64,000 nt of DNA. It comes from Haliclona indistincta. Its lineage: Eukaryota > Porifera > Demospongiae > Haplosclerida > Chalinidae. Position 1 is the first letter of the stretch. Each line of letters starts with the position of its first letter. The stretch lies in assembly GCA_964017065.1 (NCBI GenBank), contig OZ024787.1, positions 12,195,764-12,259,763 on the forward strand, given 5' to 3'. Both the position numbers and the translations under genes were made by a program. Under the pieces are notes generated by a model, which searched no databases, was not told the origin of the DNA, and worked only from the letters and a program-made list of their open reading frames with translations. Below, piece after piece: positions 36,271 through 53,400 of this stretch.

Positions 36271-37285
36271 ATTGTAGCGTACATATGACGTCATTCGTGT
36301 AAAAGGCAACAGCTACAGCTATGTAAAATTAAAGGCAACAGCTATGTATAGTGACCGAAGAGAACCTGCAACTTAATTGCACAGTGAAAAAGGACAAGGT
36401 TAATTGCGAATAGTCATGCAGGTACCCCTTGAAAAAGCGGGGAAAGGCGTTTGTGCTTTTCCCTATGCTGATAATAACAAGTTGTAAACCATCATGAACA
36501 ATGAAGTACGTGTTCAAAAAATATATAGTTATAGTTTAAGAGAGATTTACAATCAGCAACAGCAAGTCAGTAAATCAGGTTGCTTACAGGCTCCTATCAG
36601 ATAGCTCAAATCTCAATCATCGTAGGAATTAATGAAGACTCCTTCCTTCATTTAGTTTGTTATGTTCACTGCCTTAAATTTTCTGGTGTATCTATTTTCC
36701 ATATTTTATCTCATCAGGATACTCATCACTCATTCCACCATTTCTGTCAGTTCACGAATACTTACTGTTGAAGTAGACTAGAAAAACACCGCAGCACACA
36801 AATAGAGAGCTGAACACCATTGCAGCTGAGAAAATTTAAGTTTATGGTACCTTCATATGCAGCTTCACAATTAGTATAGAATTGGTGTGTGCACTGTTTC
36901 ATATTATTTTCAGTAAAAAGTAGGAAACAGTGTCAATTTGCTGTTCACAATAATTTCAGTAACACTTGTAGGAAACAATAATCAGATGCTTTATGCATAC
37001 CACAACAAAATCACTAACAACAAGAAAGTAGTAAATGATCATGAACACACGAGTATGATCCATGCATGTAATGTCAACACAATTATGTTTTACTAGCATA
37101 CTGAACATAATTATGAATAAAAATGAATAATGCTAATCTACTGATGAACCTGAAGGGAGTAGTACAAGGGTTAATTTAAACACAAACAGATCAATGAATA
37201 TACCATTATTGGTTTTGACAGATGAACACTGTTTTTCTACAGACAGTAAACATTTAAAATTGAGTCTTGTGTGAATCACTCGGTG
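36271..37285 (-). other. R4-R5 intergenic, duplicated noncoding DNA
   Basis: Most of this stretch is a diverged copy of 41550-42524, the DNA between R3 and R4, including GTCATGCAGGTACCCCTTG and CAGGCTCCTATCAGAT. The left end keeps a full CRE, TGACGTCA, at 36286-36293. No convincing coding frame is present. It documents a segmental duplication of RTK 3' end plus promoter. Confidence 0.6.
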
Positions 37286-41472
<4,187 letters not shown>

Positions 41473-42524
41473 TTTAGCTGCTCGTTACGTACATGTACCA
41501 TTCGATCGCTGGTTAAGGGCGTAGTAAGTTAGTAAAAATTAACTTTCGTCGATGTAAAAACGCCACATATGACGTTGCATCCGGTCAGTCATGTAAAAGG
41601 CAACAGCTAGTGACCGAAGAGAACCTCGGATCCTTCTGCAACTTAATTGTACAGTGAAAAAAGACAAGAGTGTGAATAGTCATGCAGGTACCCCTTGAAA
41701 AAAGTGGAGAAAGGCGTTTGTGCTTTTCCCTACGCTAATAATAACATTGTAAACCATCATGATGGGCAACAGCAAGTCAGTAAATCAGCAGCAGGTTGCT
41801 AACAGGCTCCTATCAGATTGCTCAAATCTCAATTATATGCTGTTGGTTATTATAATACCATCGCAGGAATTAATGAAGACTTCTTCATTTACAACTTGTT
41901 ATGTTCACTGCCTTAAATTTTGTGGTGTATCATTTTCCATGTTTTTATCTCATCAGGATACTCGTTACTCACTCCACCATTTCTGACAGTTCATGAATAC
42001 TTACCATGACAGTAGACAAGAAAAGCACAGCAGCACACAAAGAGAAAGCTGAACACCATAATTTTATTGCAGCTGAGAAAATTTAAGTTTATGCTACCTT
42101 CACATGCAGCTTCACAATAAATATAGAATTGGTGTGTGCACTGTTTTGTATTATATTTTCTGTAACAAGTAGGAAACAGTGTCAATTTGCTGTTCACATT
42201 AATTTCAGTAACACTTACATGTATAGGAAACATTATCAGATGCTTTGAGCATACCACAACAAAACACTAACAGCATGAAAGTAGTAAATGATCACGAACA
42301 CACAAGTATGATCCATGCATGTGATAAAAACACAATTATGCACACTAAGCATGTTTGAATAAAAACGAATAATGCTAATCTACTGATGAACCTGAAGGGT
42401 GTAGTACAAGGGTTAATTTACACACAAACAGATCAATGATTATACCATTGACTTTGACAGATTATTACTGTTTTTCTACAGACAGTAAACGTTTAAATTT
42501 GAGTCTTGTGTGAATCACACGGTG
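41473..42524 (-). promoter_or_regulatory. R4 promoter and R3 3' region
   Basis: This region shares blocks with 36271-37285. A half-CRE TGACGTTG lies at 41570-41577, 100 bp upstream of the R4 start. The remaining part, next to the R3 stop, matches the other RTK 3' flanks. No coding frame is supported. Confidence 0.45.
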
Positions 42525-45500
42525 TCACATGTATTGTTGCTGTAGGTCAGAGTGCAGGTCAAATCCAGTCTCCAGAGGAGCTCCCAACATCGTGGATCGA
42601 GAGCTCTTGTCAGATAACCACTTCAGTAGTTTGTCGTCTGGTTGAGACAGTCTAGAGAATACAATACTAAACGAAGGTCTTCCTGATGCCTCAGGGTGCC
42701 TGTAAATTGCTTGCTTAAGACTTTAACTGTCATAAATTTTTGATTTCTCACCAGCAATCCATCATGATCTGATACACTGCTCTGGGACAGCCAGGAGGAG
42801 GAGGGAGTCGATACCCAGTATCAATGAGTTCAACTACCTACAGAAATATTGAAACCTAAAATCAAATACTTTGTTGTGTCTCTTATATCACCTCATGGTT
42901 TGTTTTCCCTTCAAATGGTTTGTGTCCCAGACTCCATATCTCGTACATGAGTGCCCCATAGCTCCACACATCACTGGCTGCGGAGTACTTTTTGAAATGA
43001 ACAGCCTACAACAATTTCGTTTCTCAGCTGTAAATAATTTATTAGGGAGGCACGGTAGTGCCTCCCTATGTAGGGTTGAACGAGAAAACAAGATGGCGGC
43101 TACATACAATGTATTAGCGTTCAAACGCTGATATTTCGCCTGGTCATGAATTGTATACGTCAAAAGACACTTAAATCTGCTCTCTGGCGTTGCCCCATCT
43201 TACAGTAGCAAGGAGATTGCTCGAAGTTGTTACTAAAGTGACGAGCCTGGAAACGGTGAAAATCGTGTTTCGTCATCTTCGTTTTCTTCTTCTTTCTTTC
43301 TTTCTTTCTTTCTTCAGCGCGCCTAGCGCCTTTACGCGAGCAATGCCGAGACCAAAACACTCATGAACAGTCATGAAATTCTCCTGGCAGGTGCCTTTTG
43401 AACTTAGTTTTTAGCGAAACGTCGATATATAAATTCCGCGATTTCTCGATCGTGATCCATTGTCAGCTAAGTGTTAGACGCCATTGATGTGATTGCGCAA
43501 TACGCACGTGACCAAGCAGTGGTTAGCGCACGTGACCAAGCACTAGCTTGAATATTGCCGCGCGCCTTATGGATCACGGAGAACACATACATGTACATGT
43601 ATTTGTCTGGAGTCTTCGAAGAACGGTAAGCTCGTATAGGATCACCATTCTGAGCTTGCCAGATAATTACAACCGCCGTACATGTCTACAAACAATTGTG
43701 GGCAGGGCTCGTATCCACTGCATGCATGTGTAGGCGAGCTGATATGTACAGCATAACAATTATTATTAGCTACAAGTTTAAAATTCTTAGTAATAAAGAA
43801 AAGCCACCAACAACAGGAAAACTAAACCATTGGTGGAAACAAAGACAGCTCAGTACGTGCATGATATTGAACTGCACTTCGCTGAAAAAGAAAAAAAGGA
43901 CACAAACAAGAAAATTAAAAAGATTTCTATCGAAATCAAAAGGATGTAGGGTTGTGAAATCTACCACTGGTCCACAATGTAAACTAACAAGGAACAAGCA
44001 TGGAATGGTAACACGATTGACTTGCTAACAGACCATAGATCCCTACATCAGTGGCTGCTGTGGTTGGTTATAGCTAGTTCAGCTATTTGCTGTTGACTGA
44101 CACCTAACGTGCATTCAGCTTGTGACAAAATATTGATCTTATGTACAGCCACTGATGTAGGGATCTATGGTCTGTTAGCAAGTCAATCGTGTTACCATTC
44201 CATGCTTGTTCCTTGTTAGTTTACATTGTGGACCAGTGGTAGATTTCACAACCCTACATCCTTTTGATTTCGATAGAAATCTTTTTAATTTTCTTTATAT
44301 TCGATCACCTCGGGAGACGTCCATTTAATAGGAATCTTTCCTCCATGAGACACATAATAGTCACTATCAGACAAATCACGTGACATCCCAAAATCTGCAA
44401 TCTATGTGATATACAGATAATTATTTCTTGTATAATGTACGCAATAATTATTATAGTCTCTCACTTTACATGTCTTTTGGTCGTCCACCAGTATGTTCCT
44501 GGCAGCAAGGTCTCTGTGAACAAAGCTCTTCTTGGACAGGTACTCCATACCTGAGGCAATCTGACGACAGTACCCCAGCAACTCACTAGGTAGCGATGAT
44601 GGAGCCAGCTCTCCCGGACTGATGGTAAATGATAAATGCATGAAATTTATATTTTTAGTGTGACTCACGTTGGTCTGAGTGTGTGTAGATACTCTCTGAG
44701 GTCTCCATTCTTCACCAGCTCCAACACTATCATTGTCTATCAAGAGGATCTCATAGTGCTATTAGACTGATAAACATGTCACTCACTGGTTCTGCCACAG
44801 TGACCACTCCATGCAATGTGACAATGTTAGCATGATGGAACTGGCCCATGATGGCTGCCTCCTGTAGGAACTTGACCTTCTCCACATCAGATGCTTCGTT
44901 CTTTAGTGTCTTTATGGCAACATCCACAGGTCCATCAGGAGAGGTCCACACTCCTTTCTCTACCCATCCAAACTGTCCTGAACCAAGATGCTCACCAATC
45001 CTAATTCAACATCATATCATGTATACAGTGATTCAGTAGAACTAGACTCACTTTATGTGTTGTCTCACAATCTCTCTGTATCTCTTATCAGCTAACTGAC
45101 TATAGATGGCCTCACAATCATTGCCTGGCTCCCAATAATGAACTGTTTCTTTAAAGAATGAATGGTTGAGTGTATCATATTCCTCTTCCTTAATGAAGCG
45201 TATAATAGCTACTTATTGTTTTGGTATAATAATTTCAACATGTCTGTACCTGTGTTACAGTTGAATAGATATTCTCACTAAATTCATATTGTCCCTCTGA
45301 ATCAGTAAAGTCTTGTCTCTGAGACTGTGTACACACACATTAAAAAATGCGTAAGTGTGCGTTAGTAAAGTACGTAATTTATATTTTCTCACCAATGTAG
45401 GCACAATAATTCCCCACTGGCATGTAATAGTTAGTGACTGATGTTGATCTGTAATGGCTGGTTGCTCCTGTGATTGAACAGAATTTAAAATATGCACAAC

Positions 45501-48500
45501 TGATATTGTAGTAGTACTTATTGTTTATCTTACATATAGATTATCCTGTGTTGTGTTGTTCACTGGTGTTTCATAGTTGTTAGCCTCCACAGTGCTATAC
45601 AGCTCCATTAGTGGATGGTGTGTGTTTGGGTCTGTATGTGTAATGACAGTTTCAAACAGTGTCTAATGTACAAATTGACCAATCCACACTTCAGCAAATA
45701 ACAATTGTGTGTTTATAGTGAATGAATGTTTATTTAGTGAAACTAACATTAACAATACTATGAGTTATTATACAAAAATCTTATGATTTTTAGGTTTTAT
45801 CGTAATATCCATGGTTCAATGCAATAACAACTTAAGCTTGCATACCTGAGTATACTGGGTTGTTAAGTTCTTTTAGACTAGTGCTGTCATTACAAAGCGC
45901 AGCTGTTCCCCTTTTCTTAGCTCTTCTTCTGAATATGACCAGTATCACCACTAACCCAATCACTGCAGCTAACATGGCGGCTATGATTAGCACCACGATC
46001 ACTGCTGCAATAGTCACTGCACTGTCCGATTCCTGAGATTCAGTGTTTGGAATTGGTGCTGTGGTTGCACTAGCTACAGCTGTTAGAGAATTTGTACTAA
46101 TTCCTGTGAAATATGAAAAGATAATTGCAAGAATGTTACCATTACCCATACAAGGATGTACCTTCATATGGTAGAATGCACATGTATGATAGCACTTTTA
46201 GGTTAGCTTTTAGGTTTATATAGCTAGTATATTATTGTATATAATTATTTGTACCATGGTTTCAAAGGCGCCGCCCGTGGTGTATTCCAGTTATACCACG
46301 GGAAAACAGGATTTCCTGTGGAATATCTGGATATTACAGGATTTCCTGTGGAATATCTAGATATTCCACAGGAAATCCTGTTGAGTCACATGACTCCCAC
46401 AGGACAAAAAAAGACCATCGAAATGATCTACCTTCCAGAGAGAAGGGGTGAGAGTTGTGAGTCAACCTCACCAGTAAACTATGACGAGTGCGCAAGTCGC
46501 CCTTATTTACTAATCCTATAGAAACCTACAGACATCAGTGGGCTTGTGATTGCCATGGTACAAGTCAGTTATACCATGCCTACTTGTGGTGTATCATGAA
46601 TACACTCAGCAATAACCATTAATCCCGAGGGCGTAGCCCTCGGGATTAATAGTTATTGCTTCGTGTATTCTAGTTACACCACGGGTAGGCATGGTATAAC
46701 ATATACTTGCATCCTGACATGTACATTGTATTTTGTCTTAAAATATCATCGCAAGCTATATCTAGACCTGCTGCTGCAGCTGTCAGCAACTTTGTTTATG
46801 TTAGTTCAGCTCCATTTTTTTTCACGTCTGAATTCTTCTTGTTGATACACTGTGAAGCACTGTGTTTATCTGCAGTGCATGTTTTTGTGTGTGCAAGTGT
46901 TGATCATACATGCATGCACTATTCAAGTAAACTTATCTTTGTCAGGAAGTTAGTTTATTAAAGAAATTAAAAAGATTTCTATCGAAATCAAAAGGATGTA
47001 GTGATGAAGAAATCTACTACTGGTCCACAATGTAAACCAACAAGGAACAACCATGGAATGGTAACACGATTGACTTGCTAACAGACCATAGATCCCTACA
47101 TCAGTGGCTGCTTTGGCTGACTATAGCTAGTTCAGCTAGTTGCTGTTGACTGACACATGACGTGCATTGAATTGCATTCAGCTTGTGACAAAAATATCGA
47201 TCTTATGTACAGCCACTGATGTAGGGATCTATGGTCTGTTAGCAAGTCAATCGTGTTACCATTCCATGGTTGTTCCTTGTTGGTTTACATTGTGGACCAG
47301 TAGTAGATTTCTTCATCACTACATCCTTTTGATTTCGATAGAAATCTTTTTAATTTCTTGTTTGTGTCCTTTTTTCTTTTTCAGTGAAGTACAGTTCAAT
47401 ATTATGCATGTACTGAGCCGTCTTTGTTCCACCATTAGTTTACTTTTACTGTTGTTGATGTCTTTTCTTTATAATTATTACAGCTAAAAATTGATTGTCA
47501 TATCAGCTCGCCTACGCATACATGCAGTGCACACGAGCCCCGCCCACACTTGTTTGTAGACACAGAGGACAGGTTATAATAGTCTGGCAAGCGCAGAATA
47601 GTGATCCTACACGAGCTTACCGTTCTTCGAAGACTCCAGACAAATAAATTAAGTGTTCTCTGTGATTGATACGGCGCGGCGATACTCAAGCTAGTCCTTG
47701 GTCACGTGCGCTAACAACTGCTTGGTCACGTGCGTATTGCGCAATCACAATAATGGCGTCTAACACTTAGCAGACAATGGATCACGATCGAGAAGTCGCA
47801 GAATTTATATCGCCGTTTCGCTAAAAACGAAGTTCGAAAGGCACCTGCCAGGAGAATTTCACGACTGTTCGTGGGTGTTTTGGTCTCGGCACTGCTCGCA
47901 TAAAGGCGCTAGGCGCGCTGAAGAAAGAAGAAGAAGAAGAAGAAGAAGAAGAAGAAGAAAGAAGAAGACGAAGATGACGAAACTCGATTTTCACCGTTTC
48001 CAGGTTCGTCACTTTAGTAACAATTCCGAGCGATCTCCTTGCTACTGTAAGATGGGGCAACGCTAGAGAGCAGATCTAAGTGTTTTGGACGTTTAAAATT
48101 CATCACAAGGCGGAATATCAGCGTTTGAACGCTAATACATTGTATGTAGCCGCCATCTTGTTTTCTCGTTCATCCCTACATAGGGAGTCACTACCGTGCC
48201 TCCCTAATAGTCAGTGGGTCATGTATAGGTAGTGTTTTGATGCAGTCACTGACCTTTAAATGATACCTTGTTGATCAGTGTTGAAGAGGCTGGTGTTTCA
48301 CTGATCATGGGCACTGCTGAAGATTTGCTTGAAGTAACTATGTAGAGTTGATACATGTAGTTATCTGTTATTACATTGCTCACAGATTCTGACTCACCAG
48401 TAATCAGAAAAGGCGGATCCTCAGTTAGAGTAGTGGTTGAAGTTATTTGAATAGTGGTACCTGTAGCAATAGTGCTATTGACACTATAGTCTGTCATGCA

Positions 48501-49828
48501 ATACATGTTGTATGGATATCATAAATGAAATATTAGCTGTGGATTGAGTGTATAGTAATGTTTGCATGATAATGAAGTGCAATCATTATAATGTACATTG
48601 CAAGGCATGATTTTACCTGTACTGATCTCCACAGTCACTAGTGGGTAGTCATATCGATTGTGAGAAGTCTCAAGAGTCACAGTAGAAAGTGCACTATTGC
48701 CTTCCTCATAGTTCACAGGACCATCACGTTCCTGATAGTACACAACTAATGCACGATGCATACTGTCTCGTGGTTGGTGCATTCCCAGTATGTCTCCCTC
48801 CTGGAACTCCAATGGTGTACTCAGGTTGTACTCAGCAATATTATTGCTATCTGGAGTACTGGTGGAAAGTATACTAAACTTTGCTTTGGTATAGCTGCTT
48901 TCGCCAGTATTCCGCCATATTTGCAGCTCAGGAAATAATAATTCACCAGTGTCTGCTTCAGCTCCCACTATCCACTTGGTGATGGAGCCATTACAGGTGA
49001 AGGTGATGTTTGGAAAGAGATGTTGTAGGTCTCTTATACTCACATTGTTGATATTGACATTCAGTGCACCTTGCTTCAGAGCAGAACGATTGAGGAAATT
49101 ACCAGTGCAGCTGGGTGAATCTATGCATGTTACAGTAATGCTATAGTAATAACGTATTTGCTTAATACATACCTGAAATAGGAGATAAGAGAATCCGCTC
49201 ATTAAAATGGAAAGTTAAGGAAGAAAATAAATTTGGTAAGGTGATTGGATTATTTTCGAATAATCGGTAAGTAGTTGATGTATTAGAATCATAATACACT
49301 CTCACTACACTATCGCTCTGGTCTGGTTGGTACACTCCCAACACATCTCCACTCTGGAATGATATGGGAGTGGTCAGGTTATACTGCAGTACTCCATCAG
49401 AACTGAAATCTCCTAGATTCAGTCTGATCTCCTGACTGTCTTGCCTACTGTATGTGTAGGTATTATTGTCATGATCAGTCTTTCTCCATATCTGTATCTC
49501 AGGATACTGGTTTCTGTTTCCCATATTTTTTCTGACAATTCCCACTAAAAGAAGACTAGTCAACTTCCCACTGCAGCTGAAGCTCTCATAAGGAATCAAT
49601 CTAAACTCATCATTCAGACCGTGTCCTGTATCTTCGTCGCCTCCAGGAATCTTCTCTGCTCTTCTCTTGAGTAGTTCTAGCTCCATAAACCCACTAGTAC
49701 AGCCATGAACTGCATTGTACATGTACGCCAGTGTTCATTAAACTAGTCATAAATGTAATCCAAGCCTCACCTTTGCTGCAAACAGTAAGAACACACATAC
49801 ATAATACTGCAAGACAGCGTAGCTTCAT
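42525..49828 (-). CDS. R3: receptor tyrosine kinase interrupted by intronic FB1 elements
   Basis: Sixteen exons join in one 950-aa frame: 49771-49828, 49173-49709, 48617-49120, 48254-48460, 45846-46103, 45534-45631, 45393-45467, 45250-45324, 45052-45188, 44787-45000, 44669-44736, 44465-44618, 44309-44401, 42892-43005, 42752-42837, 42525-42699. It has an MKLRC signal peptide, modules A and B, a long 69-aa Thr/Ser stalk, a membrane helix (about 465-492), NNPVY and several YxxL/V motifs, then the kinase (about 650-925). The APE motif reads SPE, and its exon ends 14 bp from FB1-f, which splits the catalytic domain in intron 13. FB1-g and a MITE lie in intron 4. All splice sites remain, so the gene may still work. 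Confidence 0.88.
43042..44295 (-). mobile_element. FB1-f, FB1 element in the R3 kinase-domain intron
   Basis: The hairpin tail (TTAGGGAGGCAC) is at 43042 and the foldback head ends at 44295. It contains YY1-like AAGATGGCGGC (43090-43100), palindromic ATTGCGCAAT (43492-43501) and E-boxes CACGTG (43505-43510 and 43529-43534). A short CTTT tract lies at about 43290-43315. The intron is otherwise about 70 bp in the paralogues. Confidence 0.85.
46250..46690. repeat. Palindrome-rich MITE in R3 intron 4
   Basis: This insert is absent from the same intron in R4 and R7. It contains a perfect 46-nt palindrome centred on CTAG (46336-46381), a second hairpin (46611-46667, CCCGAGGGCGTAGCCCTCGGG core of 21 nt abbreviated here to CCGAGGGC / GCCCTCGG) and ACCATG motifs near both ends. 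No target duplication could be fixed. It has no coding capacity. Confidence 0.6.
46961..48209 (+). mobile_element. FB1-g, FB1 element in R3 intron 4
   Basis: The head begins AAGAAATTAAAAAG at 46961 and the hairpin tail ends CTAATA at 48209. The purine tract here is GAA (about 47926-47957) rather than CTTT/GAAA. Removing the element rejoins TTTATTA to TAGTCAGTGG, which is the sequence of the intact introns near 6198 and 55805, with no duplication. Confidence 0.85.
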
Positions 49829-50426
49829 TGTAGCTACGTAGGTACTGCGATTGAAATACGTGAAACACATGATTCCTTCGTGTATCACGCGCGACTGGAG
49901 CGAGCGTCACTAACTCGTCACAAATTTCGAGTGAGTTTATGACGTAATATTGCGTGACCTCGATCACGACTGACATTGTACGCCACTCATGCGTTACATG
50001 TAACCTCAACAGAATTTTACAAATGTTATTGTATACTTTAATTATTACATTTCATCCATCATTAATTTTTATTCTTCTATATGTAGCAGTGTATCACTGA
50101 GCCACAATTCTAGACAACATTCCAACACTGCTATTATGTAGTAGTATGTGGTCATTTTTCGGAAGAAATCAATGATTGAATGTGTTAACATTAATAGAAC
50201 AGGCATGTGCACAAATTTTAAAGTAGTGTCATTGAATCAAGTGATGAACCATGCAAATTAATAGTGATAATAAAATTATTAATGATAAGACGGCTGACAC
50301 GTGCAAGTGATTTGAACTCATCATGCAAGATTATAAAGATCATTATAGATCAGTAACAGTCTACTGAAATAACACTAACTAGCTGAGATCATGGTATTAT
50401 AAACAAAAATTGCAGGATAAATATTT
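49829..50426 (-). promoter_or_regulatory. R3 promoter and R2 3' flank
   Basis: The conserved upstream block has TGACGTAA at 49940-49947 and the distal ACAACATTCCAACACTG block near 50115. The part next to R2 matches the 3' flanks of R5 and R6. Only about 600 bp separate the two genes. Confidence 0.55.
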
Positions 50427-53400
50427 TTAAAGCAGCAATATAAAACCGCTATACTTACGTATAGCACAATCTATCCTCATCACCATCATGAGTATTATTT
50501 TTCTTGATGATTCAGTGGTGTACTCTGATGAGTCAGCTGTCGATTTTGAAGCCAACTCTTGCATATGAATATCCACTGTTAACCCTGCATGTGTTAGGAG
50601 GAAAGTGCTGGACAGATACATTGAAGTGTTCGATTATTTTAGTAGTAACATATCATAGTTACACTGCTATTGTCTTGAAAATGGTAATCTGTACTGAACT
50701 TACTCATGCATTTCTGACTGTCCTATATAGCAATCGTTCTGTTGTAGCTGTATCTGATCAGTTGATTGCTCTGATACTAGAGTATGACCATTGGAATCTC
50801 CAGTGTAGTCATCATTTGCATCGTTACTGGTAAAAACAATTAATTATACTCAACAGTATACTAAGAAAAACATTCATATGTGGATCAGGAGAAGGACCAT
50901 GGAAGAGTACAGGCTTCAATACATGTAGCTACCAATTATCAATCCCATTCACTGTCCATTTGTCTCCAGCTTCATACATGCATTCTAATATTTTTATTTG
51001 ATCTCTTATATCATTGCAACTAAAAGTACTTTGAGCTTACCAGAGCTCAATTACACAATATATTATTATTATTCTTTACGTTATACAGTACATACCACAT
51101 ACATGATACTGCACTCACGGTTGCTGGTGGGTAGTAGCATAGCACACGTTCTGTTGTAGCTGTACTTGATGAGTGCAATATGCCTCGTTCTGATGTAGCA
51201 CTACATCATCTTGTTTTCTTTTATTTTCAGCATAATCATAAACATCATCTCTGCAGAAATTATGTAGCTATGTAGCTGGTTTCTTCATTAAATTTGCTCA
51301 TCAAGCAATGGTCATGAAAAAATGTGTAATAATTATAGTGAACTTACGGTAATTGCTGTTGGTTTCCATTACAAGAAGCATAGTCACATTCATTTAGTAT
51401 CTGTACTTGAGTGTAGTAGTAGTCTGTTTTGTTCTGTTTCAACAATACATCATCATTAATCTCTGCATAGCTATCAACTCTGTGAATAATAACTATAGTA
51501 ATCATAATGCATGTGCATTCAGCTGTGAACATACTGTTGCTGATTTTCATTGTCAATACAGGAAGTAGCATAGCACTGATTATGCTGAAGCTCTACTTCA
51601 TCATGTTTTCGGATGTCATGAAAGTTGCTGCAGTTTCTTTGACTATCATTACAAAGCGCATCTGTTCCTGATCCCTTAGCTCTTCTTCTGAATATGACCA
51701 GAATCACCACTAACCCAATCACTGCAGCTAACATGGCGGCTATGATCAGCACCACGATCACTGCTGCAATGGTTGCTGCACTGTCAGATTCCTGAGATTC
51801 AGTGTTCGGAATTGGTGCTGTGGTTGCACTAGCTACAGCTGTTAGAGAATTTGTACCAATTCATGAAATAAATATGAGGAGAGATAATCGCAAAAAGTTT
51901 ACCACTACCCATACAAGGATGTCTCTGCATTATGATAGAATGATAGTGCCTTTAGCTATAAATGGTTATAATTAAAACTGAAAAGTGTAGGGATGACTCT
52001 TAAAAAAGGAAGGGAACAAGAGGGGATGATGCTTGCAAAAGTAAAGGAACAAGATGGAATAATGCTTGCAAATGTAAAAGTCCCAAGTATCCCTACATCA
52101 GCGGCTTGCTGCGACAACATGCAACTGACAAAATTAATGTGGAATCCTCTTCCTATACCTTTTACAACGATCAATACTCAATCGGACTGCGTCCTCCAAA
52201 ACACAGATACCTCTAGTTATCTACAACCGTCAATTACTTCATCGGACTGCGTCCTCCAAACATAGCTACCTGCAGCTTATTTACAACTGTCAACTACTTC
52301 ATCGGACTGCGTCCTCCTATAAACACAGACACCTCTAGTTATTTACAACCGTCAATTACTTCATCGGACTGCGTCCTCCAAACACAGATACCTCCAGTTA
52401 TTTACAACCGTCAATTACTCCATCGGACTGCGTCCTCCTTCAAGCCGCTGATGTAGGGATACTTGGGACTTTTACATTTGCAAGCATTATTCCATCTTGT
52501 TCCTTTACTTTTGCAAGCATCATCCCCTCTTGTTCCCTTCCTTTTTTAAGAGTCATCCCTACACTTTTCAGTTTTTTTTATTAAAGATTTTTTACTTTAC
52601 TTGTTCCTGTTACTTTTTTGATCCCTATCAGTTTGAACTGTTAGTTGTATTCTATGTTGGATGTTATTTCATTTTTACAACTCTGTGAGCAGTACAATAG
52701 ATACTGATGTGAACGCGTGCACAGCCTCTTGAGAGTAAGGAGTGTGGTTTAAATGTTTAATATTACCAATCACAAGAATAATCATTCAATGAAAGGTTTA
52801 AAATTTCAAGTCCAGGTATGATTTGACAACATGATACTTGTTAGTATTATAATGGATGAAGAAGAGACTACTGAGAACTAGTCACTGCCAATTCATGATG
52901 CTGCGAGCCTAACTCAGTAAGAGCACGCCTAGTAGAATCTTGTTGATTTCATTATCACACTCACAGAGGCTTCTAGTCCTTTACAACTTACGATGTGTGG
53001 TGTAGGAACCTTACTGTGCATAGAATCTTGCCGCCAGTAAGCTGACTCGGACTACTCAAGTTGTTCACGCCTGTGTAAGTCAGCTTTAACCCGCCATCTG
53101 AAGCTTTAACGAACAGATCAGTGTTATTTAGGGTATAGTACTGGTCTAGACACATTTTAATACCTCTGGCTTGCGCGCTGAAGCGTCCAGAGCAGAGAGA
53201 AAACGCAGTAGCGAGATAGCTGCAAAACTGATGTGGGCGGAGTTAATGATAAGAAGCGACAAGAGGGTTAATTAATGAAGTCGCTAGTCCAAAACGGTCC
53301 AAAAACCATGTTTTTCAAGGATTACTCGCTTCTGGTAGTGTTTGATACCTATCTAAGAAGTAAGTGCACTAACCTAGACATATACACATGCGATAGTGCA

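Noticed and set aside
36329..36771. Short frames in the R4-R5 intergenic DNA
   Set aside because: The duplicated copy at 41680-41990 does not keep the frames, so they are not coding.
52169..52438. Regular repeats that could suggest a CRISPR array
   Set aside because: The 'spacers' are themselves similar, the host is a eukaryote, and the repeats lie in the loop of FB2. This is a minisatellite.
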